Source: an uncultured Oscillospiraceae bacterium (GTDB lineage: Bacteria > Bacillota > Clostridia > Oscillospirales > Ruminococcaceae). From it: DNA of 50,751 nucleotides. This document shows positions 1 to 8,119 of the stretch, piece by piece. The stretch covers positions 1-50,751 of the forward strand of contig CAJTVI010000012.1 of assembly GCA_910579545.1 (NCBI GenBank), read 5' to 3'. The notes beneath the pieces were generated by a model that worked only from the letters and a program-made list of their open reading frames with translations, had not been told where the DNA came from and did not search any database. Within the stretch, counting starts at the first letter, position 1. Each line of letters starts with the position of its first letter. Position numbers and translations under genes: made by a program.

Positions 1-227
1 TGCCCTTTTGCAAGGCCGCGGCGCCGCTTTTTCTGCATCCGCCGTCTGCCGCCGGCGCACACAGCCCGCCGCCCGCCGCGGGGGGATGGCCGCCCTTTGT
101 CCGCCCTGGGGGCACAGCCGGGGCGCAAAACAGCCCGGCCCGCTGCCAGCCTTTGCCAAAACAAAGGCCGGATTTGTGCAATGATTTTGGTGGTTTGACA
201 AAATTTTTGCCCGGGCCTGCCAGCCCC
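1..227. other. Non-coding stretch upstream of the aspartate-family operon
   Basis: I see no gene here. The sequence is GC-rich and low in complexity. It holds a small hairpin, GCCTTTG at 149-155 against CAAAGGC at 162-168, with no good T-run behind it, so it is at most a weak terminator of a gene lying left of the window. An isolated TTGACA at 195-200 has no -10 box at usable spacing. Confidence 0.5.
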
Positions 228-257
228 TTGCCTTTTGGGGGCCGAAAATGATATAGT
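228..257 (+). promoter_or_regulatory. Probable sigma-A promoter of the pheB-hom-thrB-lysC operon
   Basis: A TTGCCT box at 228-233 and a TATAGT box at 252-257 are 18 bp apart, and the first gene starts about 47 nt after the -10 box. It is the best promoter-like pair in front of the operon. I see no T-box, lysine riboswitch or threonine leader in the short leader. Confidence 0.5.
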
Positions 258-303
258 ATTCCCGTTGCATACATAACTGTGCATGAGAGGTGAACATTCT
301 CGT

Positions 304-729
304 ATGGAACGACGCTTTCTGCTGGTGGACGCGGCGGTGCTGCCGGACGTTTTTTTAAAGGTACTCAAGGCCAAGGAGCTGCTGGCCAGCGGCGCGGCGC
401 GCAACATCTCGGTGGCGGCGCGGCAGGTGGACCTGAGCCGCAGCGCCTTTTATAAATACAAGGACTGCATCTTTGACGCCGAAAACAGCCGCGAGATCAT
501 CACGGTGCTGGCCACCCTGCTGGACGAGACCGGCGCTTTGCAGGCCCTCCTGGCGGGCATTTCGGCGGCGGGGGCCAGCATTGTTACCATCAACCAGGCC
601 ACGCCCGAAAACGGCGCGGCGCAGGTGGCGGTGTCCATCCGCACCGGCACCATGCAGATGAGCGTGGAGGAGATGCTGGCCCAGCTTTCCCGCCAGCACA
701 CGGTGGTTGAGATCCGCCGCGGGGTATAG
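304..729 (+). CDS. pheB: ACT-domain protein, UPF0735/PheB family
   Basis: A small protein of 141 residues. The N-terminal half carries the family's conserved block (LLVDAAVLPDVFLKVLKAKE, then VDLSRSAFYKYKD). The C-terminal half is an ACT-type ligand-binding fold (about residues 70-141). Family members are found in Firmicutes next to homoserine dehydrogenase or prephenate dehydratase genes; their biochemical role is not firmly established, but a regulatory role in amino-acid synthesis is expected. I place the start at the ATG at 304 because AGAGGTGA at 286-293 is a well-spaced ribosome binding site; the ATG at 283 overlaps this site. It is the first gene of the operon with hom, thrB and lysC. 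Confidence 0.85.
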   Translation: MERRFLLVDAAVLPDVFLKVLKAKELLASGAARNISVAARQVDLSRSAFYKYKDCIFDAENSREIITVLATLLDETGALQALLAGISAAGASIVTINQATPENGAAQVAVSIRTGTMQMSVEEMLAQLSRQHTVVEIRRGV

Positions 730-824
730 GCGCGGGCGCGGCGGGCGGGGGCCCGCAGGGCGTCCCGCCGTAAAGCGCGCGGCCCGCAAAGCGCGGCCCG
801 ACCAAAACAAAGGGGGAACCGGCA

Positions 825-2054
825 ATGGCAAAAATTGCAATTTTGGGGTTTGGCACCGTGGGCAGCGGGGTGCTGGAGGTGCTGCGGCGCAACGCGCAGG
901 CCATCCGCCGGCGGGCCGGGGAACCCATCGAGGTCAAGTATATCCTGGATATCCGGGATTTTTCTGCCCATCCCGACGCGGCGCTCTTTGTCAACAACAT
1001 TGATATCATCCTAAACGACCCCGAGATTAAGGCGGTGGTCGAAACCATCGGCGGCACCCGGTTTGCCTACTCGTATGTCAAGGCGGCGCTGGGGAGCGGG
1101 CGCAGCGTGGCTACCAGCAACAAGGAGATGGTGGCCGCCCATGGGGCCGAGCTGCTGACCCTTGCCAAACAAAACGGCGCGGCCTTTTTGTTCGAGGCCA
1201 GCGTGGGGGGCGGCACGCCGGTCATCACCCCCATGCACCAGTGCCTGGCGGCCAATGTGATCACCGGGGTGCAGGGCATCGTCAACGGCACCACCAACTT
1301 TATCCTTACCCAGATGGCCGATGGCAGGATGGAGTTTGACGCGGCGCTGGCCCTTGCCCAGCAGCTGGGCTATGCCGAAACCCGCGACCCCTCAGACGAT
1401 ATAGACGGCATCGACGCCTGCCGCAAGACCGCCATCCTGGCAAGCCTTGCCTTTGGCCGGCAGGTGCACCCCCAAAACATCCCCACCCGGGGCATCCGCG
1501 GCGTTGCGGCGCAGGATATCGCGGCCGCCAAAGCCCTCGGCTGCGCCGTAAAACTCATCGCCTGGGCCCGGCAGGACGAGCATCAAAATATCTCGGCCGG
1601 GGTGGAGCCGATGCTGGTGCCCGCCTCCAGCCGCCTTTATGGGGTGGACGACGTCTTTAACGGTGTGCTCGTTACCGGCGATATGCTGGGCGAGGTGCTG
1701 TTTTACGGCAAGGGCGCGGGCCGCCTGCCCACCGCCAGCGCGGTGGCGGCGGATGTCATCGAGGCGCTCAAGCGGGGCGCCCAGGTGCACGACACCTTGT
1801 TCTGGCAGCCGGCCGACCCGGCCCCCGGCCCCCTCACCGACCCGGCCCCCGCGGCATATTATGTGCGTGTCTGCGGGCTCGCGCCCGAGGCCCTGCCCGC
1901 CGTGTATGGGCCGGGGCAGGCGCTGGATGTGCAGGGGCAGGGCGCGGCCTACCTTGCCCAAAGCCTCACGGCCGGCCAGCTTTATGCCGCGCAGCAAAGC
2001 GTCGAGGCGCAGGGCGGGCGGGTGGCGCTGGTTTTGCGGCAGATGCAGCCTTAA
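825..2054 (+). CDS. hom: Homoserine dehydrogenase
   Basis: NAD(P)-dependent reduction of aspartate-4-semialdehyde to homoserine, the branch point to threonine and methionine. The 409 residues show the Rossmann glycine motif GFGTVGSGV near residue 8, the family signature D-x-x-G-x-D-x-x-x-K at residues 192-201 (catalytic Asp/Lys), and a C-terminal region from about residue 340 with the length and pattern of an ACT domain. That suggests feedback control by an amino acid, probably threonine. A GGGGGA ribosome binding site precedes the ATG. thrB follows 18 nt downstream. No threonine synthase gene is in the window, so the last step of threonine synthesis must be encoded elsewhere. Confidence 0.95.
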   Translation: MAKIAILGFGTVGSGVLEVLRRNAQAIRRRAGEPIEVKYILDIRDFSAHPDAALFVNNIDIILNDPEIKAVVETIGGTRFAYSYVKAALGSGRSVATSNKEMVAAHGAELLTLAKQNGAAFLFEASVGGGTPVITPMHQCLAANVITGVQGIVNGTTNFILTQMADGRMEFDAALALAQQLGYAETRDPSDDIDGIDACRKTAILASLAFGRQVHPQNIPTRGIRGVAAQDIAAAKALGCAVKLIAWARQDEHQNISAGVEPMLVPASSRLYGVDDVFNGVLVTGDMLGEVLFYGKGAGRLPTASAVAADVIEALKRGAQVHDTLFWQPADPAPGPLTDPAPAAYYVRVCGLAPEALPAVYGPGQALDVQGQGAAYLAQSLTAGQLYAAQQSVEAQGGRVALVLRQMQP

Positions 2055-2072
2055 AGGGGGGAGCGGCAAAAC

Positions 2073-2969
2073 ATGGTAAAGGTAACGGTCCCGGCCACCA
2101 GCGCCAACGTGGGCGCGGGGTTCGACTCGCTGGGCCTTGCGGTGTCCTTGTACAACACGGTGCGCTTTGAAAAAAGCGACCGGCTCGAGATCCTCTCGGC
2201 CGACGGCTCGCTCATCCCCAAGGGCCCCTCCAACCTGGTTTACCGGGCGGTCAAAACCGTGTTCGACCAGGTGGATAAGCCCCTGCCCGGGCTGCGCATC
2301 ACCCAGACCAACGCCATCCCCATGGCGCGGGGCTTGGGCTCCAGCTCGGCCTGCATCGTGGCGGGCATCTTAGGGGCCAACGCCATGCTGGGCGGCCCGC
2401 TCACCCCGCGGCAGATGCTCACCCTGGCCACTGCCATCGAGGGCCACCCGGACAATGTGGCCCCCGCCATGCTGGGGGGCTTTGTGGCCAGCGCCTACGA
2501 CGAGGGGCAGGTTTACAGCGTCAAAAAAAACATCAGCGCCGACCTTGCCTTTGCGGCCTTTATCCCCAACTTCAAGCTGCTCACCGAAAAGGCCCGCGCG
2601 GCCCTGCCCGGGCAGGTGGCCCACAAGGACGCGGTGTACAACCTCTCCCGGGCGGCGCTGGCTACCGCGGCCTTCTGCGACGGCGAGTACGAGCTGCTGC
2701 GCATCGCCACCAAGGACGCGCTGCACCAGCAGTACCGGCTGCCGCTGGTGCCGGGCGGCGAGGAGCTGTTTGAACTGGCGGCAGAGCTGGGGGCCTACGC
2801 GGTCTACCTGTCGGGCGCGGGGCCAACCATCATGGCGGTGGTGCACCGCGAAAACGAGGACTTTTTTGCCAAGGCCGAGGAGGCCATGGCCGCCGAGGAG
2901 CGGCTGCTGGCCTTTTCGCTGCGGCGGCTGCTGGCCGACAATACCGGCGCGGTGGTCAAAACCGCGTAA
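2073..2969 (+). CDS. thrB: Homoserine kinase
   Basis: ATP-dependent phosphorylation of homoserine to O-phosphohomoserine, the substrate of threonine synthase. The 298-residue protein is a GHMP kinase. It shows the N-terminal VTVPATSANVGAGFDSLG block, the phosphate-binding loop GLGSSSA at residues 87-93 and the C-terminal YLSGAGPTIMAV motif. Length is normal for the family. It lies between hom and lysC in the same direction with short gaps, so co-transcription is likely. The function assignment is secure from motifs and context together. Confidence 0.95.
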   Translation: MVKVTVPATSANVGAGFDSLGLAVSLYNTVRFEKSDRLEILSADGSLIPKGPSNLVYRAVKTVFDQVDKPLPGLRITQTNAIPMARGLGSSSACIVAGILGANAMLGGPLTPRQMLTLATAIEGHPDNVAPAMLGGFVASAYDEGQVYSVKKNISADLAFAAFIPNFKLLTEKARAALPGQVAHKDAVYNLSRAALATAAFCDGEYELLRIATKDALHQQYRLPLVPGGEELFELAAELGAYAVYLSGAGPTIMAVVHRENEDFFAKAEEAMAAEERLLAFSLRRLLADNTGAVVKTA

Positions 2970-3007
2970 CAGGGCGCGGCATACCGGTGTAAGGAGGAGC
3001 AGGACAT

Positions 3008-4216
3008 ATGGGCTTGATCGTGCAAAAATTTGGCGGTACCTCGGTGGCCGACCGGGACCGCATCTTCAACGTTGCGCGCATCGTGGCGGACACCCGCAAC
3101 GCGGGCAACGACGTGGTGGTGGTGGTGTCCGCCCAGGGGGATACCACCGACGATTTGATCGCCAAGGCCGCCGAGATCACACACGACCCCTCCAAACGGG
3201 AGATGGATATGCTGCTGGCCACCGGCGAGCAGATCTCGATCTCACTGTTGGCCATGGCGCTGGATACCTTAGGGGTGCCGGCCATCAGCCTTACCGGCTG
3301 GCAGGCGGGCTTCCAGACCGACCGCACCTACACCAACGCCCGCATCAAGCGGATCGACTCCGAGCGGATCGAGAGCGAGCTTGCCCGCAACCGGGTGGTG
3401 GTGGTGGCCGGCTTCCAGGGGCTCAACCGCATGGAGGACATCACCACCCTGGGCCGCGGCGGGTCGGATACCAGCGCGGTTGCCATCGCGGCCGCCCTGC
3501 ACGCCGACCGCTGCCAGATCTATACCGATGTGGAAGGGGTATACACGGCCGACCCGCGCTTTATCAAAAAGGCGCGCAAGCTGCCCGAGATCACCTTTGA
3601 CGAGATGCTCGAGCTGGCCACCCTGGGCGCGCAGGTGCTCAACAACCGCAGCGTGGAGCTTGCAAAAAAATACGGGGTCGAGCTGGAGGTGCTCTCCAGC
3701 CTCAACCCGATGCCGGGCACGATCGTAAAGGAGGTAACGAGCGAGATGGAAGGCATGCTGATCAAGGGCGTGGCAAAGGACACCAACGTGGCGGTGATCT
3801 CGATCATGGAGGTGCCGGATGTGCCCGGCATGTCCTTTAAGGTGTTTGGGGCGCTGGCCCGCAAAAAGATCAATGTGGATATCATCCTGCAAAGCACCGG
3901 CCGGGGCGGCAACAAGGACCTGAGCTTTACCGTGCCCAAAAACGACGCCGACACCGCCGTGGCCGTCCTTAAGGAAAACCAGGCCCGCTTTGGCGGCGGC
4001 GAGATCCATGTGGATAAGGATGTTGCCAAGGTCTCGGTGGTGGGGGCCGGCATGCAGAGCCACTCGGGGGTGGCAAGCCGGATGTTCGAGGCTTTGTACG
4101 AGAACAACATCAACATCCGCATGATCTCCACCAGCGAGATCAAGATCAGCGTCATCATCAAGCTGGACGAGGCCGACCGCGCCATGGCCGCCATCCACGA
4201 CGAGTTCATCCAGTAA
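3008..4216 (+). CDS. lysC: Aspartate kinase, LysC type, with internal regulatory-subunit start
   Basis: Phosphorylates aspartate, the committed step to lysine, threonine and methionine. The 402 residues have the amino-acid-kinase signature KFGGTS at residues 7-12, the FQGLNRMEDITTLGRGGSDT substrate block and two C-terminal ACT domains (about 250-402). The ribosome binding site AAGGAGG lies at 2991-2997. A second perfect AAAGGAGGT sits inside the gene at 3727-3735, 10 nt before an in-frame ATG at 3746 (Met247). This would produce a 156-residue ACT-only beta subunit, as is known for Bacillus subtilis aspartokinase II. It is the last gene of the operon. Confidence 0.95.
   Translation: MGLIVQKFGGTSVADRDRIFNVARIVADTRNAGNDVVVVVSAQGDTTDDLIAKAAEITHDPSKREMDMLLATGEQISISLLAMALDTLGVPAISLTGWQAGFQTDRTYTNARIKRIDSERIESELARNRVVVVAGFQGLNRMEDITTLGRGGSDTSAVAIAAALHADRCQIYTDVEGVYTADPRFIKKARKLPEITFDEMLELATLGAQVLNNRSVELAKKYGVELEVLSSLNPMPGTIVKEVTSEMEGMLIKGVAKDTNVAVISIMEVPDVPGMSFKVFGALARKKINVDIILQSTGRGGNKDLSFTVPKNDADTAVAVLKENQARFGGGEIHVDKDVAKVSVVGAGMQSHSGVASRMFEALYENNINIRMISTSEIKISVIIKLDEADRAMAAIHDEFIQ
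3727..3748 (+). promoter_or_regulatory. Internal ribosome binding site and start codon for the LysC beta subunit
   Basis: AAAGGAGGT at 3727-3735 is followed after 10 nt by ATG at 3746-3748, in frame with lysC (738 nt from its start). It is as strong as the gene's own start signal. The resulting 156-residue product would be the two ACT domains alone. Internal translation of lysC is known in Bacillus; its use here is inferred from the sequence. Confidence 0.75.
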
Positions 4217-4243
4217 CCGGGCGCTCGCGCATCCCATCATAAC

Positions 4244-4286
4244 AGGGCCTGGCGGACCCGGCCGCCACGGCCCTTTGTTTGTTTTT
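4244..4286 (+). terminator. Rho-independent terminator after lysC
   Basis: The arms AGGGCC-TGGCGG and CCGCCA-C-GGCCCT (4244-4273) pair around an ACCCGG loop with one bulged C. They are followed by the T-rich tail TTTGTTTGTTTTT. It ends the aspartate-family operon. Confidence 0.85.
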
Positions 4287-4388
4287 AAGGGCCATCTGCG
4301 CCGGTCAAAATTCCCCTTGGGGGCATCCCCGCGCCGCTGTTTACAAATATTTTACACCATATTTACGCCCCGCGCCGCCCCGCGCCGG

Positions 4389-4417
4389 TTTACAGCGCCC
4401 CAAAACCGGCGTATAAT
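4389..4417 (+). promoter_or_regulatory. Sigma-A promoter of the carboxypeptidase / M16 / lgt / folD run
   Basis: TTTACA at 4389-4394 and a perfect TATAAT at 4412-4417, exactly 17 bp apart, lie 129 nt before the carboxypeptidase start. Together with the preceding terminator, this is the content of the 330-nt gap after lysC. Confidence 0.85.
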
Positions 4418-4546
4418 GGGCTTTGCATGCCGCCTGGCCCTTAGGACCCTTTGGCCGGCGGCAAAAAATCAGGGCGCCGGCAAAAATGGCGCGGCAGCGG
4501 GGGAGTGTCCCCGGCCGCCCCGCCGGCGGCGGGGGAGGCAGCGCAG

Positions 4547-5470
4547 ATGGCAAACCGCATCAACTACCCGGGCGGGTATCCCGGCGGGCCGGGGCGGCCC
4601 GGCAGCCGGCAGGAGGCCGAGGCCCGCCGCCGCAGGGCCGAGGCCCGCAAACGCCGCAAGCGGCAGATCCTGCGCAACCGCATCATCTTTGCCCTTGTCT
4701 GCCTGGCCGTTTTGGCGCTGCTCATCTTTGGCATTGTAAAGGCGGTGGGCTTTATCAAGCAAAAACTGGCCGGATCGTCCGGCGGCGCTTCCCAAAGCGC
4801 GGCCCAAAGCCTGCCCCAGAGCGCCGCTTCCAACGCCGGGGCCTCCGCCCCCGCCTCCAGCGCCCCGGCCGGGGCGCTGCCCGCGGCCGACCCGGACGAC
4901 TGGCGGATGATCCTGGTCAACAACAACGTCCCTTTGCCGGACGGCTACGAGGTCGAGACCAAAACCGCCGAATCCTCCAACGGCAAGCAGCTGCAGGCCG
5001 AGGCCGCCGAGGCCTACATCCGCATGCAGGATGCCGCGGCCGCGGCCGGGGTGCAGCTGCTGCTGTGCAGCGGCTACCGCTCGGTGGAATACCAGACCGG
5101 CCTGTTCAACCAGGAGCTGGAAAAATGGAAAGGGCAGGGCTATTCTGAGGAGGACGCCTACGATAAGGCCAAAACCGTGGTAGCGGTGCCCGGCTATTCC
5201 GAGCACAACTCCGGCCTTGCGGCCGACATCGTCACCCCTGACCACCAGAACCTGGACGAGGAGTTCGAAGAGACCGACGCCTTCCTCTGGCTCAGCCAGC
5301 ACGCCCAGGAATACGGCTTTATCCTCCGCTACCCGCTGGACAAGCAGGCCATTACCGGCATCATCTACGAGCCCTGGCACTACCGCTATGTCGGGCCGGA
5401 AAACGCCGCCGCCATCAAACAGAGCGGGCTGTGCCTCGAGGAATACCTGGCCGGCGCGGGCCAAAGCTGA
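4547..5470 (+). CDS. Membrane-anchored D-alanyl-D-alanine carboxypeptidase (M15B, VanY/DacY-like)
   Basis: Trims the terminal D-Ala of peptidoglycan stem peptides outside the membrane. The 307 residues begin with a short, very basic cytoplasmic part, then one membrane segment (about residues 46-68), a Ser/Ala/Pro-rich linker and the M15B zinc peptidase domain (about 130-300). Zinc and catalytic residues are visible: H220 and D227 in SEHNSGLAAD, and H278 in EPWHYRYVG. The start at ATG 4547 is chosen because GGGGGAGG lies at 4531-4538; an open frame extends 96 nt further upstream without a good site. A general cell-wall housekeeping role is more likely than vancomycin resistance, since no van regulators or ligases are nearby. 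Confidence 0.88.
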   Translation: MANRINYPGGYPGGPGRPGSRQEAEARRRRAEARKRRKRQILRNRIIFALVCLAVLALLIFGIVKAVGFIKQKLAGSSGGASQSAAQSLPQSAASNAGASAPASSAPAGALPAADPDDWRMILVNNNVPLPDGYEVETKTAESSNGKQLQAEAAEAYIRMQDAAAAAGVQLLLCSGYRSVEYQTGLFNQELEKWKGQGYSEEDAYDKAKTVVAVPGYSEHNSGLAADIVTPDHQNLDEEFEETDAFLWLSQHAQEYGFILRYPLDKQAITGIIYEPWHYRYVGPENAAAIKQSGLCLEEYLAGAGQS

Positions 5471-5562
5471 ACGCGGGGGTGGGCAAAAGCCTCCGGGCGG
5501 CCTTTCGCAGGCTCTGCAAAAGGCCGCGCCTCCAAACCGTCTTAAAAGAAAGGTTGTCAAAC

Positions 5563-6843
5563 GTGCAGATCAAACAAATCCTGCCCGGCGTGCGGCTCAT
5601 CTCGCTGCCGGCCCAAAAGTTCAACCGCTGCCGCATCACCATCCAGTTCCAGTACCCGGCCAGCCGGCAGCAGGCCACCGCCCGCGCCCTGCTGCCGCTG
5701 CTGCTCGAGCGGGGGTATGCCGGCTGCCCGGATATGACCGAGCTCTCCCGCCGGCTGGCAAAGCTGTATGGGGCCTCCCTCTCGTCCGAGGTGGGCTCGA
5801 ACGGCGCAAACCACCTTTTGATGGTGCGGGTCACCGGCCTTAAGGACGAGTTTGCCCTGGCCGGCGAAGCCCTCAGCGAGGAGTATGCCGAGCTGGCCTT
5901 TGGCGCGGCGTTTGACCCCTATTTTGTAAACGGCGCCTTTGACCCCGAGGCGGTCGAGATCGAAAAAACCGCCCTGGCCCGCCGGCTCGAGGCCGAGATC
6001 AACGACAAGCGCCTGTACTGCGCGCGGCAGGCCGCGCGCAAATTTTTTGGCGACGCCCCCGCCGGCATCCAGCGAGAGGGCTATCTTGAGGAGGTGGCCT
6101 CGGTCACCCCCGCCCAGCTTACCGATACCTACTACGAGCTGCTGCGCACCGCCTCCATCGACGTGTTTGTAACCGGCATGGACCCCGCGCCGGCCGCGCG
6201 GCGGCTTGCTGCGGCGCTCCAAGAGGTTCGGCGCAGCCCGGCCCCGCTGCTGCCCCAAAGCGCCATGCCCCGCCAGCCCCTTGCCCGCTATACCGAGCAG
6301 ATGGAGCTGGTGCAGGCAAAGCTTTGCATGCTGTTTACCGCCGCAAAGCCCGCCGACCCCGCCGAGGTGGCCGTTTACCGCCTGGCCATGAGCCTGTTTG
6401 GCGGCTCGGTGACCAGCCGGCTGTTTTTGAACGTGCGCGAAAAGCAGGGCCTTTGCTACTACTGCGGCTCGGGCTTTTCGGGCGCCACCGGCTGTATGAC
6501 CGTCAACAGCGGGGTGGAACCGGCCGACGCCCAAAAGGCCGAGGCGGCCATCCTGCACGAGCTGGAGCAGCTCTGCAGCGGGCCGATCACCCCCCAGGAA
6601 CTGGAGGACTGCCGCCGCGGCCTTGTGTCCGGGCTGGCCTCGGTGGAGGACAGCATCGGCGGGCTGGAAAACTGGTACCTTATCGAACTGCTGCGAGGCG
6701 GCGCGGTGCAGAGCCCGGCCGAGGCCATCGAGGCGCTGGCCAAGGTCACCGAGGAGCAGGTGCGCGGGGCGCTGCGCTCCTTCAGCCACTCGGTCAGCTA
6801 TCTTGTAACCGCCAAAGGGGAAGGGGGCAAAAGCCATGCATGA
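5563..6843 (+). CDS. M16 peptidase-like protein without catalytic motif (YmfF-like)
   Basis: A 426-residue member of the insulinase (M16) superfamily. In the position where active members carry HxxEH it reads LLPLLLERGYAG, so the zinc site is absent; the C-terminal M16 half (SLFGGSVTSRLFLNVREKQGLCYYCGSGF) is well kept. Such inactive subunits pair with an active partner, here the next gene, as in the Bacillus ymfF-ymfH pair. The start is probably the GTG at 5563, preceded by AAGAAAGG at 5546-5553; the frame is open further upstream into the previous gene, so the start is less certain than the identity. Its end overlaps the next gene by 8 nt, which suggests coupled translation. Confidence 0.82.
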   Translation: MQIKQILPGVRLISLPAQKFNRCRITIQFQYPASRQQATARALLPLLLERGYAGCPDMTELSRRLAKLYGASLSSEVGSNGANHLLMVRVTGLKDEFALAGEALSEEYAELAFGAAFDPYFVNGAFDPEAVEIEKTALARRLEAEINDKRLYCARQAARKFFGDAPAGIQREGYLEEVASVTPAQLTDTYYELLRTASIDVFVTGMDPAPAARRLAAALQEVRRSPAPLLPQSAMPRQPLARYTEQMELVQAKLCMLFTAAKPADPAEVAVYRLAMSLFGGSVTSRLFLNVREKQGLCYYCGSGFSGATGCMTVNSGVEPADAQKAEAAILHELEQLCSGPITPQELEDCRRGLVSGLASVEDSIGGLENWYLIELLRGGAVQSPAEAIEALAKVTEEQVRGALRSFSHSVSYLVTAKGEGGKSHA

Positions 6844-8119
6844 TCCGCTCAAGGCGGCCCAGGCGGCCGCGGCATACCAGCAGGAGGTGCTGCCCAGCGG
6901 CTTGACCGTGCTGGTGCGCCCCATGCCCGGTTACAGCGGGGTGCACGCGGTGTACGCCACCCGGTTCGGTTCGGTCAACCAGGCCTTTACCCTCGACGGC
7001 CGGCTGGTGCAGCTGCCCGCCGGGGTGGCCCATTTCCTCGAGCACAAGATGTTTGAAAGCGAGGACGGCGACGCCTTTGCCCAGTACGCCAAAACCGGCG
7101 CCAACGCCAACGCCTTTACCAGCTTTGACAAGACCTGCTACATTTTTACCGCCACCGAAAAGGTAGACGAGAGCCTGGACGTGCTGCTCTCGATGGTGGG
7201 CCGGCCCTATTTTACCGAGGCCACCATCGCCAAGGAGCAGGGCATCATCGGCCAGGAGATCAAGATGTACGAGGACAGCCCCGAATGGCGGATGCTGGTG
7301 GAGCTGTGCGGCTGCCTTTACCACAGCCACCCGGTGCGGCAGGACATTGCCGGCACGGTGGAAAGTATCGCCCAAATTACCCCCCAGATGCTCTACGACT
7401 GCTGCGCCGCCTACTACCAGCCGGCCAACATGGTGCTGGCGGTGGCCGGCGGCGCCAGCATGCAGCAGGTGCTGGCCGCCTGCGAGCGGGCCGGCCTGAT
7501 GCAGCCCCAAACGCCCCACGCCGCGGTGCCGGTCTGGCCGGCCGAGCCGGAGGGGGTGGCGGCCGCCTACAAGGAGCTGCAGATGCCGGTGGCCAAGCCC
7601 TGCATCGGGGTCGGCTTTAAGGAAACGCCGCTTGCCCCCGGCGACCTTGCGGGCGAGCTGATCTGCGACATCCTCACCGAGCTGGTCTGCGGCGAGATGA
7701 CCCCGCTCTACCGCACCCTCTACGACCAGGGGCTGGTCAACCCCGAGTTTGGGGCCGAGACCCTGATCCTGGACGGCTGCCGCTGCGTGCTGTTTACCGG
7801 CGAGAGCAGCGAGCCCAAAAAGGTGCGCCGGATGCTGCTGGACGAGATCGCCCGGCTGCGGGCCAAGGGGGTGGACGAAGAGCTGTTTACCCTGTGCAAA
7901 AACCAGCTGTACGGCGAGATGCTCTGCGACCTTGAAAACATCGAGGCCACTGCCGGCGGCATGGCTTCCAGCCATCTGCACGGGCACACCCTGGCCGATG
8001 AGCTCAAAACCCTGGCCGGCATCCAAAAACAGGATGTGGACGCCGCGCTGCAGACCATGCTCCGGGAGGAGCGCAGCGCCGCCGTGCTCATCCGCCCGCT
8101 AAAGGAGATGCCGCAATGA
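6836..8119 (+). CDS. M16 zinc peptidase (YmfH-like)
   Basis: The active partner of the M16 pair. The 427 residues include the inverted zinc motif H66-F-L-E-H70, and the downstream acidic ligand is expected in the AKEQGIIGQEIKMYED segment. Both M16 half-domains are present at normal length. The natural substrate is unknown; related proteins process small peptides or precursor peptides. It overlaps the YmfF-like gene at its start and lgt by ATGA at its end, so the three genes form one transcription and translation unit. Confidence 0.88.
   Translation: MHDPLKAAQAAAAYQQEVLPSGLTVLVRPMPGYSGVHAVYATRFGSVNQAFTLDGRLVQLPAGVAHFLEHKMFESEDGDAFAQYAKTGANANAFTSFDKTCYIFTATEKVDESLDVLLSMVGRPYFTEATIAKEQGIIGQEIKMYEDSPEWRMLVELCGCLYHSHPVRQDIAGTVESIAQITPQMLYDCCAAYYQPANMVLAVAGGASMQQVLAACERAGLMQPQTPHAAVPVWPAEPEGVAAAYKELQMPVAKPCIGVGFKETPLAPGDLAGELICDILTELVCGEMTPLYRTLYDQGLVNPEFGAETLILDGCRCVLFTGESSEPKKVRRMLLDEIARLRAKGVDEELFTLCKNQLYGEMLCDLENIEATAGGMASSHLHGHTLADELKTLAGIQKQDVDAALQTMLREERSAAVLIRPLKEMPQ

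Noticed and set aside
1..303. T-box, lysine or threonine leader in front of the aspartate-family operon
   Set aside because: The leader after the likely promoter is under 50 nt and shows no conserved riboswitch or T-box core.
4451..4546. Upstream extension of the carboxypeptidase frame
   Set aside because: It lacks a ribosome binding site and is very basic and unlike the family; the ATG at 4547 has a good site.
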